Origin: Sweltsa coloradensis
Lineage: Eukaryota > Arthropoda > Insecta > Plecoptera > Chloroperlidae
Assembly: GCA_024449915.1 (NCBI GenBank)
Contig: JAMZAV010000157.1
Location: 310,001-374,000, forward strand
DNA length: 64,000 bases
Direction of reading: 5' to 3'
Shown piece after piece: positions 45,700 through 58,999 of the stretch (within the stretch, counting starts at the first letter, position 1; every line of letters starts with the position of its first letter). A model generated the notes under the pieces. That model had not been told where the DNA came from. It saw only the letters and a list, made by a program, of their open reading frames with translations, and made no database searches. A program made the translations under genes and the position numbers.

Positions 45700-47915
45700 T
45701 AATTACATTACTAACAATATTTTTTATTATTATACCACACACTAATTTCTCCTACCGTACCCACTCCTGCATACCCAATCGCACATATTCTTCATCAACT
45801 CACACCTTGCCGCCTTTATAATGTAAATTCATTGTCAAAATAAATCATCACATGCCCCTCACTGTGACTTTATTGTTTCTTAGGACATGTTATAGACTGC
45901 CGATTATAGTGGAAGATGCTACTGATACACTTACAGCAACACCATTAAAAGGCATTATTTTGTAAATACAAAATAATATGTTTTAAAAAAGCCAAAACTA
46001 ACAATAGCTTAGGCCTAATGCTTCTGCACACTATTGATTTTATTGCCATTCCTAATTGTTATAATTTTCACAAGTGAAGTGTTGCCACAAAAAAAGCATA
46101 ATGGGTATAACGCGAACTGTGGCGATGTCCATCATGCACACAACACACAGGGGGGTTTTGTGTGAGTGGGCGTGCAGTACAGCGGCGAGGAGGTGAATGT
46201 GTGACTTGTCGTCGTGTGCGCCTGTATAGAGATGCAATGAGCACAATCAAGCCTAGCTGCTCGGATTATCCCAGCTATTCATCGTTCTACCAGACCGACA
46301 ATTCTTCATTTGCGTATTTCATTTGTCATTTGTCTGGTATTGTCGTCTCGTCGAGTCGGGTTGGGTTGGGGCGCGGACCCCGTCGGGTGGGAGGGGGGGG
46401 GGGAGGGGGGGGTGCCAGTAATTCGGGGGTTTGTAAATATCATCCCCCGTCTCTTCAGGGCCTCGTTTAGTGGCTTTTAAGGGTGACTCGTTACGCGCGA
46501 CTTTGAAATGCACCATTAGCCGTATTCACGCGCTTTGGTCCTACCCGGGTCGGATCGGCCGAGCGAGATGCGTATTTCTCAATGAGCAATTAAATGAAAA
46601 TATTATGCATTGCAGATTTTTCTAAAGCTGTTGATTATCGTCGTGTATACTCGTGTGAAGTCGGGGAGGTTCGTCGGGATCATCAGGGTGTGATTGTTAC
46701 ATTCTGATGTGATCCTCTTGACACACACCGCCATTAACACTATACATGCTAGCTCGTACCTCACATACGACACCTTTGTATGAATGTAACCATATACAAT
46801 TTAACCTTGAGCGGAATAAACTAAACATTGTTTCAGACAAAAAATAAAATATATACTAGAAAAGGTGCATAATAAGTGTTTGGAGAAGGACCAATTGAGG
46901 CTTGCAGAAGAGGTTTGACATTCGTAAGAAAATCACAGCGAGATAAGAAAAATACGCCGTGTATTTGTTGTTTATAATTTAAGGGTAACATGTAGATTAA
47001 CAATCACTTATGAACCTAAGGATGGATAAGGTTCGAAGGGGTGTGCGATAGGGCACGAGTTACCGGGCGAGTGTTCAAAGTGTAGATTCTGATTATCCAT
47101 GTTAGTATCAAAGTATGTTCCGGTGATTTTTTTTCTTCTAATTGTTGTATTTACACGATTATCATGTTTCAGTGATAATTTATATCCTCTATCCACTCAA
47201 CTTAAAATATTTCCACCAGAAATAGCCGTGCGTATGTAGGGATGCGGCATACACTTGAAATATTTAGTGTACTCAAATTAATCACATTATTCTTGATTGC
47301 ACCGCGAATCTACTAAGCAACTATTGCTCTTACTTCATTCACAGAATTCACAGTTTGGTTGTATCTTTGTTCTTGCGCAAAACTCAATTATATTGCATAA
47401 AATATGAGTCGTAGTTTCAGTTCGTTAGGCAATGCAGTGCAGTAGTGAGTAGTATAGTTACTTGGTTGGTTTGAGCACATATAGTGTGAACTTGTTATGT
47501 GGTTTGAAGAGTAAAACATACATTATAATATTAATTTACTTTTGGAAGTAAAGTGGAGTTTGTCGAGGAATTCGATGCATTTTTCAACTTGAAGTTTCAA
47601 ATTCTGTTTTTGATAATGTATATTTTGACCTGTTTGTGATTTAATTTCGCACAGGGCATGCAAAACAAAAATAAATTGAATTTTATATTAATTTTAAACA
47701 CGCATTTACCGAATTCCCCTTCGAATAATCAAACTTTTGTTTGCGTTCACATTATTGATATTCAAGAAATCCGCGTTTTAAAAGTATGGTTTTGTTTACA
47801 ATTTTTCCAATAATTTAAAATGAAATAGGCCCTACGTTTAAACATTGATTAAAATTACTTTTCTTTACAAATCCCCTTTCTATTGCTTCTGATGAGCATT
47901 TCAATTTAAATTGTG
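45700..47915. other. Unclassified, including a GC-rich patch at 46130-46580
   Basis: The patch contains CpG-rich sequence, a dense G-run cluster (46355-46420) and frames at 46162-46470 and 46319-46516 that reflect composition only. No gene is recognised. Confidence 0.4.
46355..46420 (+). other. G-run cluster with quadruplex potential
   Basis: Successive G runs (gggttgggttgggg, cgggtgggag, then long G9-G10 and G7 runs within about 65 bases) satisfy the usual G3+N1-7 quadruplex pattern. Confidence 0.6.
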
Positions 47916-48076
<161 letters not shown>

Positions 48077-48079
48077 GCG

Positions 48080-48846
48080 ATCTGACGTCATCACGTTAAC
48101 GCGAACGCGAGAGGTCAGCGCTTCTGAATGCATTTTCATGCACGTAAACCCCCATAATTTGAGTTTTTCCAGCGCTCGCCCTGATTGGGACAAATGCAGG
48201 TATTTCGCCGAAAGGGTTACGGCTCGTTCGTTTGGTTGCGACTGTACGTGGTTAGTTTAGCGCCCATTCAATTTCTGATCCGATAGGGGGGTGGGGGGGT
48301 TGTTAGGGCGACTTCACCATTTCCTTCGCTTCTTATACTTACCAGTGAATTCGGTTCGTCAAGTTGGCCCTACTGACTTGCAACTCTAATGCAATCACTA
48401 ATCAAGATTACTGCAAGGTATATAGATAGACATTCACACACTCAAGAACTAGATCACAAATCGATATTTTTTTAAACAAATACAAATAATCTATTCAGCT
48501 TGTGACCTTCTAGTCTTATGCAACTAAATATGTCCGATAGCTACGATACCTACGTAGAAGTGTGAATCAATTGATTAAGAAACTCAATATTTTCAATTTG
48601 TGTAAAGTATTAAATTGCATAGATAATGAGAGAAACAAATCAGTGAATATTGAAAAGTCTTTGAAGAAAACGAGGAGACGAAATATGTTTTCTTGTGTTG
48701 AAAAACACAGTCTCAACTTGTAGGGTAAATAATCCAAGGGAGGCGAGGGAGTCTATCTTGAGTACTCGAACCCAAAAACCCAGGAAAATGTTGAACCCGA
48801 ACCTGAAACTGAAATTAAGATTTATACTAAATCCGAAACTCATTTC
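48080..48846. other. Unclassified sequence
   Basis: No recognised feature beyond the edge of the hexamer array and a G run at 48287-48299. Confidence 0.45.
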
Positions 48847-49508
48847 ATTGGATGAGCGTAGCGAGCGTAGCGAGCGAAGCGAAGACTCCATTTCACTACA
48901 CTGGAGAAAAAAATCCGGAATGTTTTTTTTCTTTCTTTCTTTCTTTCTTTCTGTATTTTTGTGTGTTTGTTAACACGATTCCGGCTAAACCGATACTCCC
49001 GATTGCTATGAAAATTTATGGAGGTCTTCAAAATCTCTGAACTTAGAACTGCCACGTTTTTGAACGCAATCGAGAAATTTTTTCTCATAAAAAACGCAAT
49101 TTTACGATTTTTTTCGATTTTTAAAAAATTTCTTCGACTTATAACACCTACATGCTTTATCCGATTGTAATGATTTTTTCACAGAACCTTAATTTTATGA
49201 ATTAAGATATTCGTGTGAAATTTGAGCGCAATCGAATAATTATTTCTTATGCAAATTGCAATTTTACGATTTTTTTCTTTTTAAAAAATTACGATTAATT
49301 AAAACAATTAAGTTAATTTTTTATTTTATTTAATTTAATTATAAAAATTAAGTAAATTTTTTATATAATTTAATTTAATTAAAAAAAATCTTCGACTTAG
49401 TAATGATTTTTTTCACAGAACAACAGAAAATCCGCGTAACACATGGCATCTCAATGCACCATATACGCTCATCCAACAACGCGGCGGGACTTAAGCGTTT
49501 TCCTAGTT
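48847..49508 (+). mobile_element. Helentron-like non-autonomous element, subfamily B
   Basis: Starts TTGGATGAGCGTAGCGAGCG and ends cgctcatccaacAACGCGGCGG, GACTTAAGCGTTTTCCTAGTT. It carries a (CTTT)n microsatellite at about 48930-48952, then the conserved cgattccggctaaaccgata, gaaatctctgaacttagaac and acctacatgctttatccgat blocks. Short frames at 48640-49088 are repeat translations. Confidence 0.78.
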
Positions 49509-49910
49509 AATGATCATCGACAATCTACAATCTAAATTACCATAATCCTAATTTGTCTTATAACGAGTTCTGACCCAGATTCAGTCAGCACGCGTCAATT
49601 TTAGTTTTGCAATTATATTTCAGATTGCCAGGCCAAAAAGCAGGTTATTTTTCACTGGCCTTGTTTAATAAGCTTAGTGTCGCTGACACAGAACATTTAA
49701 ACCTTCCTATTTCAGGGTTCGACTTGTAGTTGATACAATTAATATTACATGGGCCCGAGTCTTTCAGCAATTGATTTTTGTAACCGTCTTTTACGAGTCC
49801 TGATTACTTTATTGTAGTACGGATTGCATGATAATATAGTTGCAATCAATAGTACATTTAAAGTAATAATTACATTCTTCGTTTCAATTTCAAAGTGTAC
49901 CCCTTACTGG
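49509..49910. other. Unclassified sequence
   Basis: No feature recognised between the Helentron-like element and the MITE. Confidence 0.45.
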
Positions 49911-49918
49911 TTTATAAG

Positions 49919-50845
49919 CAGTGGCGTCGGAACAGGGGGGGGCAAGGGGGGCATTGCCCCCCCCCTAACTTTCATGCCAGGGGGGCATAGGGGGGCAGAT
50001 TTTAGAGTTGAAAAATCAAGATTTCTACTCTACTTTTGGGAAAGTAACGTCGAATGATCCTGTAAACAATTTATTTCCAGGAATAAACAACCCAACAATA
50101 GCAGGAATGTTAGGTTGCCTGACGTATCCCATGCCTGAACCGTCTTTCCGACTATCTTTATAACCAGCCACCCGTATTGTATTGTGTGCTGGTCACTCAG
50201 TGGACACGTAACTCAGACTCAAGTCTAATCCAAACATCCCTTTGAATGATTTGCTAAGAGTTATTGGCAGATGCAAGTTGGGATTTGGTTCGCTCGTGTC
50301 GCAACGTTATTCGTTCACTGTTCACTGTTCAGTCATCTTTGGAGTTGTGTAGTGAATGTGATTATAGCGAAGTGGCAAATGGGAAGATTATTCCTCTTAG
50401 AGTGTAAGTAGTGTAGTGTGAAGTGTTAAGTAAAGTGTAAGTGTGTGTGTAGTTTTTCGTGTTTAATGGTGTTAAATATTAAATTGAAATCGTAATTTAA
50501 AAAAAATATGGAACGTACTAAACAGCCTTCAGTAAGTATTTTTTTTTTTTAAGGAGAGGGTAAAACAAAAATATGTTTGCCTGTATGCTTCGTCATTACA
50601 CAACAAAATGAGTTGTTATTTATTAAATGGGCCACTTCACGTTAATTTTTTGAGTTTTTAGATCGCAGATAGTTGATGTAAAACATCGTTTACAGAGTCC
50701 GAATGCAGTTAAAACATGACGAAATAACTGTAGTTACAGTGAAATTTTTTTCGCCGGCTGGGGCCCCAGACGCCCTACAAAATACCCTACAGAATCTACC
50801 AATGGATTTGCCCCCCCCAACTTCCAAAACGTTCCGACGCGCCTG
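49919..50845 (-). mobile_element. hAT-type MITE, copy 2 (927 bp)
   Basis: Starts CAGTGGCGTCGGAAC and ends GTTCCGACGCGCCTG; in reverse complement it aligns along its length with 14055-14982 with substitutions and indels. It is flanked by tttataag (49911-49918) and tttataaa (50846-50853), an 8-bp target duplication with one mismatch. It shares the G/C runs inside both ends. Non-coding. Confidence 0.9.
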
Positions 50846-50854
50846 TTTATAAAA

Positions 50855-51860
50855 AGTCTAAACATCGAAACCGAACCCGAACTAGAAAATATTTTTTCTA
50901 TGTTATATTTTTATGAAATTGTGTATTTTAATTTCTGAATTGTATTAAATATTTGAATAGTTTTATTTAAAAACATTTTTTCGGGTTCGGTGCCCTGCGT
51001 GATACTATAAGATTATGGTAAGTGTGCGGTGTGCGGTGTGCCCTACAACTGCTCATATGGATGGATATGGATGTGACCCATTGTCTGTTAGGCTTTACCA
51101 TTAAATTAAAACCAATGCAAATTTGTAGTTTAGAAACCATTATTGATGGTGATACAGTGATGATAGCTGACCGATCGTTAGTTTCTTATTGCAAGTATGA
51201 TTGATTCTGGTTGATTACACTAGGTCCGCGGTTGATGACTGCGATAACGCCATACGTGGTTTGCTACCAAATTATTACCCATGAAATCTTGTTTTAATTC
51301 ACTCGCAACACGAATAGGAAACGGGGGCGATAAAATTCTGCCCACATTTTAGTTTTTCCTTTCCATCCATTCACGAAATTATAGGGGTGTTATAAGCCCT
51401 AGATTACCAATGTTTCAACCTTACCTTAAGCCCCCGCAAAGAATTGAACTAAGAGTACTCCTTTCTAGCTAACAAACATAGAACTGTTGACCAAGGATAA
51501 CAATGCTCTCTTTGTAGATAAAACTCCATATTATAATGCATGCAAGCCATCCAGCTTAGGTCCATAAAGACCGTGGATTGTGGGTAAGTTATTCAATTAC
51601 TTCACCACCCTGTACTTTTACGTTCCAAATCTCTTTCCAACCTACACAGGGCTTACAACAGTTTCTAGGTGGGCATGTAATCCAGCCACAGTTCTTTCCA
51701 AGCGGCCCTGGCTTTGTTCAAGGGAGTTTTTAACTGCGTCCACCTGTTTTAATGGCTCCGGGCTATCTAAATTCTAAAGCAATGCTTAGCCCAGGTAGGT
51801 AGGGTGAGCTTGGGTGGAAGGGGGCGGTTTAACAATAGGCCGGACATATAGCAACCAACA
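50855..51860. other. Unclassified sequence
   Basis: No gene or repeat recognised. Frames of 60-65 codons at 51022-51204 and 51580-51777 have no support. Confidence 0.45.
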
Positions 51861-51861
51861 C

Positions 51862-54655
51862 AATTAGACCGTTAGGTGGCTCTTAACCCCCCCTCCCCCC
51901 CCCCCCTCGAACTAATGCTACCATATGTTTTCTTAAAGGAAATTAATGTTCTTTCCATTTCTGCCTGTTTGCCAATTGGCAGCTGGGGCGTTTAGACGGT
52001 AGGGGTGTCCAAAGTCACCTATGCAAATATATGTTTAATATATTTTTTTAATGCAATTAATCTTCATTTTATAATTTGATTGCAAGACCTAACATATACA
52101 TGATGTCAAAACATAATACACCTACTGATTTGCTATATGTATACACAGGGTTGTCCAAAAAGTCACAAAATAGTATGAAACTTGTGGCGGCCATTCTTTC
52201 ATCTGTACGTATATAACCCCCTCGAACTTATAACAGTGTGTGTTTTCTCACAGCTGAAACTATGTTCTTCTCATGCATGCATGTTTGTCAGTTAACATCT
52301 GGGGCGTTTAGACGATAGGGGTGTCCAATGTCTCATATGCAAACATATGTTCATATATTTTTCCTAGGTAAAGTTTATCTGCATTTCATAATTTGTTTGC
52401 ACAACCTAACATTGTGCACGAGGTACAACCCTAAAACAACAATTACGGATTTGTTTATGGTATATACAGGGTTGTCCAAAAAGATATATGATGTTATGCA
52501 ACATATAGCAGCCTTCTTACATCTGTATGTAAATCATCCCCTCGAACTAAAAAAAGGGCTATGCTCTCTTATAGCTGAAACTATATGCTTTTCCACGAAT
52601 GCATATTTGTCATTTGGTAACTGGGACGTCCATATTTTAGGAGTATCGTGTAAGAAGTTACAATTATACTAAATGATTGAATATTTCGTGTGTTGCAAGT
52701 TGATCAACAATAATTATTCATCTAATTTAAATGTTTGAACTCCAAACCGCATGAACGCCGTTGCACGGTGAAAATGTTTTTCTATCATTTCATTGTGTAT
52801 TTTACTATTTTCTTTTTCTTTATTTTTTTTTTATTTTTATTTCGAACCAAGATTGAACATCTTGATTAATCACCGAGAAGAAGTCCCTCATTGCCATAAT
52901 TTAGATACACAAAACGCACTAGCGGTGTCAAATTGTAGATACGAATACAGTTCTATCAAGTCATATTGTTCCAGATAATGCACACAGCTTGGCTATGACT
53001 GCTGTATATGCTGCCTATAAGCCCTATTGTGCATTGTGTTTAGCTGATTAGTATCACCACTCGGCCAATGGAAAAACTTTCTCTATACCTAAATTATTTC
53101 TTTCAAATTTGTACAACAAAATACAAACAGTAAAAAATTAAGATAATAGCATCTAGCTAGGCTTACGTGCAGCTCTAATCAGTATTTATGGCTTCACCTT
53201 CATCACAAACTCCTTGGGTTATCTGTGGTCATCACAAGTATAGCTGTGAAGGTGATACTAATATCCTGCCAAGTCTGTAGGGTGTGTTTTGATGTATGTT
53301 GATGAGATGAGAAAGAGATTAGCTGTTCTAAATTAAAGATTAGTTGAATATCACGAACATTGGGTGTATAAATTATTATAACTATACAGTGAGTCCGTAA
53401 TAACTGTACATATCTGTATGTATGTCTGTATGTACATGTGTAATTCAATAAAGTCGGTAAAAGCACTTCTGAAGGACCATTAGTATGATTATTATTGTCA
53501 GAAGCACATACACATTGATTCCATACAAAAAGATTCAATACATTTCATTCTTTATTACTTTTAACTGTGTTTTTCTCACATATGAGAAAAAAAATTTTTG
53601 TAGATACAGGTTCGGGGCAGGGAAGAAATGTGGGAAAAATATTAGTGATTGTATTTTGAAAGATGAAAATTTTACAAGAGCGAAGAGAACTACGGCAATA
53701 TTAAAAACAACATTTAGCGACTTTGAATACCCCTGCAGGTCAAACGCCCCAGCTACCAAATGGCAAATAGTGGATTATAATCGTGATTTTTTTCTGAACA
53801 AAAGTGCTATGGTGAAAATTAGTTCGGGGGGCCCCGGAGGGTCGCTTCCTTTGCACCTGACGGTATTATGATCGAGTTTGACCTTATTCAAACAATTCTT
53901 TACAAGAACACAACACACTATTTGGACAACCCTGTGTTAAAACAGCACATCATTATATTGTTTAGGTTAGAATATAAATTCGGTGATGACTGGGCCAACT
54001 AATACATTGATTTTGCCCTATTTTTATTGTTATTTCTCTCAAATTGCTGTAATTTGAATTCAAAATTTTGGACAACCCTGATAAAAATTATAATTCTTTG
54101 CTAGGCCCACATACAATACGTATTCTTAGACAGGTTTACTGATTTTAGTAACATGAACACATTTTTAGCACTTTAAAAAAATGTTGAATATTAGCAATAA
54201 TATAAAACTCAGCATTTTGGACAGCCCTTGAATTGTTTTTGCATAATTTATTTTTAAATTCAGTGGTTCTTTCATTTTATGTATAAAATAAAGCTTTAAT
54301 GCGGATTTTATGTCCAATCTTTAATGTTAAAGTGTATAAAACAGTAAAATCGATTATTATTAATTTTGGGCACCCCTTTACAAAAAGTGAAATCGCTTTT
54401 GTTTTAAAAAATCAAAAATAATGTGTTAAATGATAATTAAAAAGATTTTGGAATTTTATCAAAAACTTTGACAGTTATAGCAGGTCAAAGTTTCGCCAAC
54501 TTTCGACTTTGGACACCCCTGGAGGTCAAACGCCCCAGCTGCCAAGTGGCAAACAGGTGGATTATTAATCGTGATTTTTTCTGAACAAAACTGCAAGAGT
54601 GAAAATTAGTTCGAGGGGGGGGGGAGGGTCGCTTCCTGAGCACCTAATGGTCTAA
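51862..54655. mobile_element. 2.8-kb non-autonomous element with polymeric inverted ends
   Basis: The left end (ATTAGACCGTTAGGTGGC, C run, CCCTCGAACTAA, ..GGGGCGTTTAGACGG, GGGGTGTCCAAAG) and the right end in reverse complement (TTTAGACCATTAGGTGC..) are inverted repeats of about 150-160 bp. The left arm repeats this unit about three times (near 51862-52020, 52185-52335 and 52510-52650). The right arm repeats it twice, inverted (53721-53865 and 54505-54655). GG(T/G)TGTCCAA motifs face inward on the left and TTGGACAACCC motifs oppose them on the right (53919, 54071 and 54220). AAT flanks both ends as a possible 3-bp duplication. No transposase frame is visible. Confidence 0.75.
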
Positions 54656-54659
54656 ATAT

Positions 54660-57600
54660 GTTATTCCGATAGAGGTACCTTGGGGCAGCAGCCACGTGCA
54701 CTGTCCAGAGGTTTTATTGTGATATGTTCCTCAATCAACAATATGTTGGATTATTGGTGAATTCAGCTAAGTACGTCAAGTAAAGCTTACTTATACACGG
54801 TCACAACTGACGAATTCTGTGATGTAACTTAGTTTACACTCATTCTTTACTTCATTCAATTTTCACTTATTCAAACATTGAATGTCTCTAGTTCGCCATT
54901 ATTCGCTATTGGATGGCGTCGGCGCCGACAGGTAACTCTTGGCTAACTCCCTGACAAAGTCAGATTTATGACTGAGTGCTGGGTAGACTCTAAATATTAT
55001 ATTATTGAATACATTTATTTATTTATTTATTTAATACTGTGATTGATAGCTGCTATAGAATAGCCATAGGACATTTTCGTACCAAATAATTTGTTTCAGC
55101 AAAGGAGCAATTATTTGTCCAGTGAATTGTTCAAATGTAGATTATACAATAGGTACCTCAAAACATAATATATCATTTTCACTTAGTATACTTCATAAAC
55201 ACAATTCGCGAGTACAATGTAGGAAGCCAACAAAACATTTACATATTGTAAACACCTTGTTGTTGAAAACCGTGCACATTGTCGATGTCGTCTGCGACTA
55301 CGGTGTGTTTACTGCGTGTGGGTTACACCAAGAGGCACAGTCTCTCTCACTGTGTCGCTATCAGCTACCACGGTACCATCACACGACAGTGTTCATTAAG
55401 CCAGAGTCTGATCAACACCCATCATAATGTTCTACGTTCGAATACCTCCACAAGCTCACATGTGGTTTGCGCTGCAGGTATTTACGAGATTTATTCACTT
55501 ATGTACTCTGTTCACCAACATGGGATTAGGTTTTACAATCTTCATCACTTTCAACTTTTAATTAGTATTTTCTTACTTTCTTTTAATTATTTTCAATTTT
55601 ACTTCATATCATACTTACCTTTGTACATTGATTCATTCTTTATTTTTTCTTATGTTAAAATATTTGTTGTTAAAAATATAATAATGGATTTAAATATTAA
55701 TTAATTTCATGTGAATTGATATCTTGATAGAAAAAGTAAGAATGCTATTCAAAATTAAATAAATATGTAAACATGGACAAAACCCGTAGTAGGTAATATC
55801 ATTTTGTAGCCTTACAAAAATGTTTTAACGTTGTAGCATCTAGCACAAATTAACACAACGTTCTCTTGCTGTGCTGGTACTTGAATATTGAAGAAACTCC
55901 GGATGTTTTATCTCATCTTTAATGGTTATTAAAACAAATTAGAATGTGCTTTATATGCTAATCTCCGCCACCTTTACTTTTTATAACCATAGCAATATCA
56001 TAAATTCATAATGGACTAATTTGGTGAGACTTGTGGTGTGTACGTAAAGAGCTATTAAATAGTAATGATGAACATGTAGATTCTTACTCCACGTGCTAAT
56101 ATCTCTGACCCATCTCCCTTCCACAAGCCCACACGTCATAATCTTTCGAAGTTAAACACTTTCTTGACCCTTTGTTTGATTTTATATGCCGTTAATCCTT
56201 GTCTAATTTTTATATCATGATACCGGTAAAGTATAAAATGTGTGACATGTTAACTTGTCACATTTTTTAAAAGTGTTCCTTTCATTGCTTCGATCATTTC
56301 AGAAGTAGGGCCTAAGATTATATTATAATATAAAGCTTTCACCCTCCATCCCGGTGAAATTTACAACTTTTAATTCGACATAATAGTTTACCCCTTGGGA
56401 CCTAAATTCAACATAAATTTGAACGACAACGTTGATAATATGACAAATTGTATCAACGTATACTGACCGGCTTCAAAATCTGTCTTTACCATTTGAAGGC
56501 CCAAGCATTATAAGTTCATATCATTGTCGCATATACTACACTACCTTTCTATTTAATTTCCATTTAATTTTGTACATTTCATATTACACAACAACACAAT
56601 TTTCAGTGTATGTGTCTACGCTATTCAGAGCGAAAATGTTTTACCATGTTTACTTTACACAACACAAGAATATTTTTGTTTAACAAATCTAACGTTAGCA
56701 ACCTATGGTAAACTTGGTTATTCTTAATTTTTTTAAATCCACCCCCCTAATCCACCTGGTCCTAGTACCTCCCTGTTGTGCCTCCAGGCAAATTACTCTA
56801 ACGACGTTTTGAAGACGCTTGTGCATGGTTGTTGCCGAGTGTAAGCTCACCTGGCCGTGTTTAATATTCATGTATCAACAAGGCGGTGGATTAGAGTGAG
56901 TGGACAGCGGCGCCCTCTAAGCTCCGAGTATAACAACATCACCACCTGATAAACCAATCCTACTTAGGAGTTACTTTGCAGACTAATTACTCAGTGGTGA
57001 TAAGGTTTTCTCGCTTAGGGTTAAGTTGCTGCATGGAGGAGTCCTTTGGAGCTGAGCGAAGTGTACACTATAAACTATTTAATTTGACCTGAATTACGTT
57101 CGTGGTTTGTAACAAAAACATTATTTAGATCGTATAATAGCCGAATTCATGCATTCGTATATCAGCAGTTTACCTTATGTACAGACACGTTTTTTTTTTT
57201 TATATATATATAAATGTTTGTATAAGAACAGCTTGTGTGATTAAATTTTGTTTATAAAATTCGTAACTCCAGGTAAATTCTTCATTTTCCCCCCGAAGTT
57301 TGCAATTTTGTATAAAAGTTTAAGACAAATGAAAAATGAAAAAAGAACATCACACAAGTTTGAGGAAACTCTACCTTGTGTCAATTAAAACTTTAAGCCG
57401 ATATGGGCTGAGTTCCATATGATCTGCGGGAAGACTGCGTGTGCCTATAGGCCCAAGGGCATACGGACTCATGTCACATATTAGTACTATTTTACAAAAC
57501 TTAAAAAAATATATATATACAAAACTCTACGTAAAATCGAAAAAGTGATTTCTACATGAAAAATATTCAAATAGTAAATTGTGTTTTTAAATACAGATTA

Positions 57601-58917
57601 AACACGTCAAATAGCAATATTTGAAGATGCTAAGAAGGAAAATAGTAAATGACACAATTCGCTTTTCTCATTCTGTGAATTAGAACTTAGGCTTATTCGC
57701 TATATCACCGGAATGAAAAATTTATTATCTCAGTCCATAGGCTACTTACTGTTTTCGTTTCTTCATACATAAAAGCGATTGAAAATAAAATATTTGTGTA
57801 TAATTAAATTACCCCCCTCCCCACCATCAACGCACCAAGACGCACGCACAAAAAGTGCGTGAACCAAACAGGTGGGTCTGAGAGCTGCTGGCTTTCGTCC
57901 GGCCCTCAGCAAAAACAGCTTGGCTCTCTCGCTTAGCTACAATCAAGCTCCCTTTGAAGGAGCCCGGCTGAAATTTTAATCATCACAATATAACCAAACA
58001 AATATTCCTTGTGTAGCTAACTACACAACGGTGTGGATCGAATCTATTTATTATTTACTACGCAATTATTTTCTATTTCGAAAATTTACTTTCCAACGAT
58101 CTATGTTGGGAAATAATTCATATATTGCCTCGTTTCGTCGTAATTAGATATAAGTCGCATAACCAGCCTTCATCTTACATTCTGTTGCATATTCTTTGTC
58201 CCAGTCATCGCCGTTAACAAAGGGAGCCCTCGGGCGAATAACATACGAACAACAAGCACCAGTTTGCGACGAATAATTGATGAACGAGCGGAGCGTTGCA
58301 TTTAGCGAGATAAACTTTCCCTTGAAGTGTAGAGGAGTGATCGAAGAAAATGTAATTTTGATGTGATCACAGGCGCAAGTTTTTTAGATAGAATGATTGG
58401 TAGATTTATATTATAACAAAAATTAGTTAATATAGTATTTGAATTAATTTTTCGTGACCAGTTAGTGGAGAGATTTACGATCGCGTTGTCCCGCAGTAGG
58501 ATCTGTGTATTGTATTCGTGTTTTTTGTTTTGTGTGTGTAATCGTTTCGAAGGTCTTCTTTATGAAATGGAGGATGGTGGTGGGCTCCATTTGGTATGGG
58601 GTATGCTATGTTGTATTTATTTATCTCCTTCAATGCTCATCTAAGCTACTTGTATCTACATAATATTGTCAATAAAGTAAATATAATAACAATAATAATA
58701 ATGCGAAAAAGGATTGGTATATTACAATTTTGTTTGTTCTGTTTGTTGTTCGATTATTTATTTATACTTTAACCGATCAGTTATCTGTGCTTTAACTGTG
58801 TGTTTTATCGTCAGAAAACAAAGAAATGACTAGAACAAAAATATTTAGGGGCGCGAAAGCATAAAATTTGAAATTAAAAGTATATTTAAAAAAAAATCAT
58901 TTATTAATTAATTTAAT
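54660..58917. other. Unclassified AT-rich sequence
   Basis: Contains an (ATTT)n tract at 55014-55035, a poly-T/(TA)n tract at 57190-57212, and overlapping frames at 55122-55427 and 55279-55704 (101 and 141 codons). The latter end in hydrophobic low-complexity AT-rich translation and resemble no known family. No exons are recognised. Confidence 0.4.
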
Positions 58918-58931
58918 TGATTTGTTTTTGT

Positions 58932-58967
<36 letters not shown>

Positions 58968-58995
58968 AAATTAATTAATTAATTAATTTTTAACG
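58918..58995. repeat. (TTTA)n tract followed by TTAA repeats
   Basis: (ttta)n runs from about 58930 to 58968, then (attaa)n to 58990. An attaattaattt block at 58908-58920 is inverted relative to the downstream part. Confidence 0.85.
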
Positions 58996-58999
58996 GTTT

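Noticed and set aside
48083..48090. CRE-like TGACGTCA sites (also TGACGTCA-like at about 1500 and 6900)
   Set aside because: An 8-mer palindrome is expected a few times by chance in 64 kb; no promoter context.
55122..55704. Two overlapping frames of 101 and 141 codons
   Set aside because: Overlapping phases, AT-driven hydrophobic C-terminus and no family resemblance.
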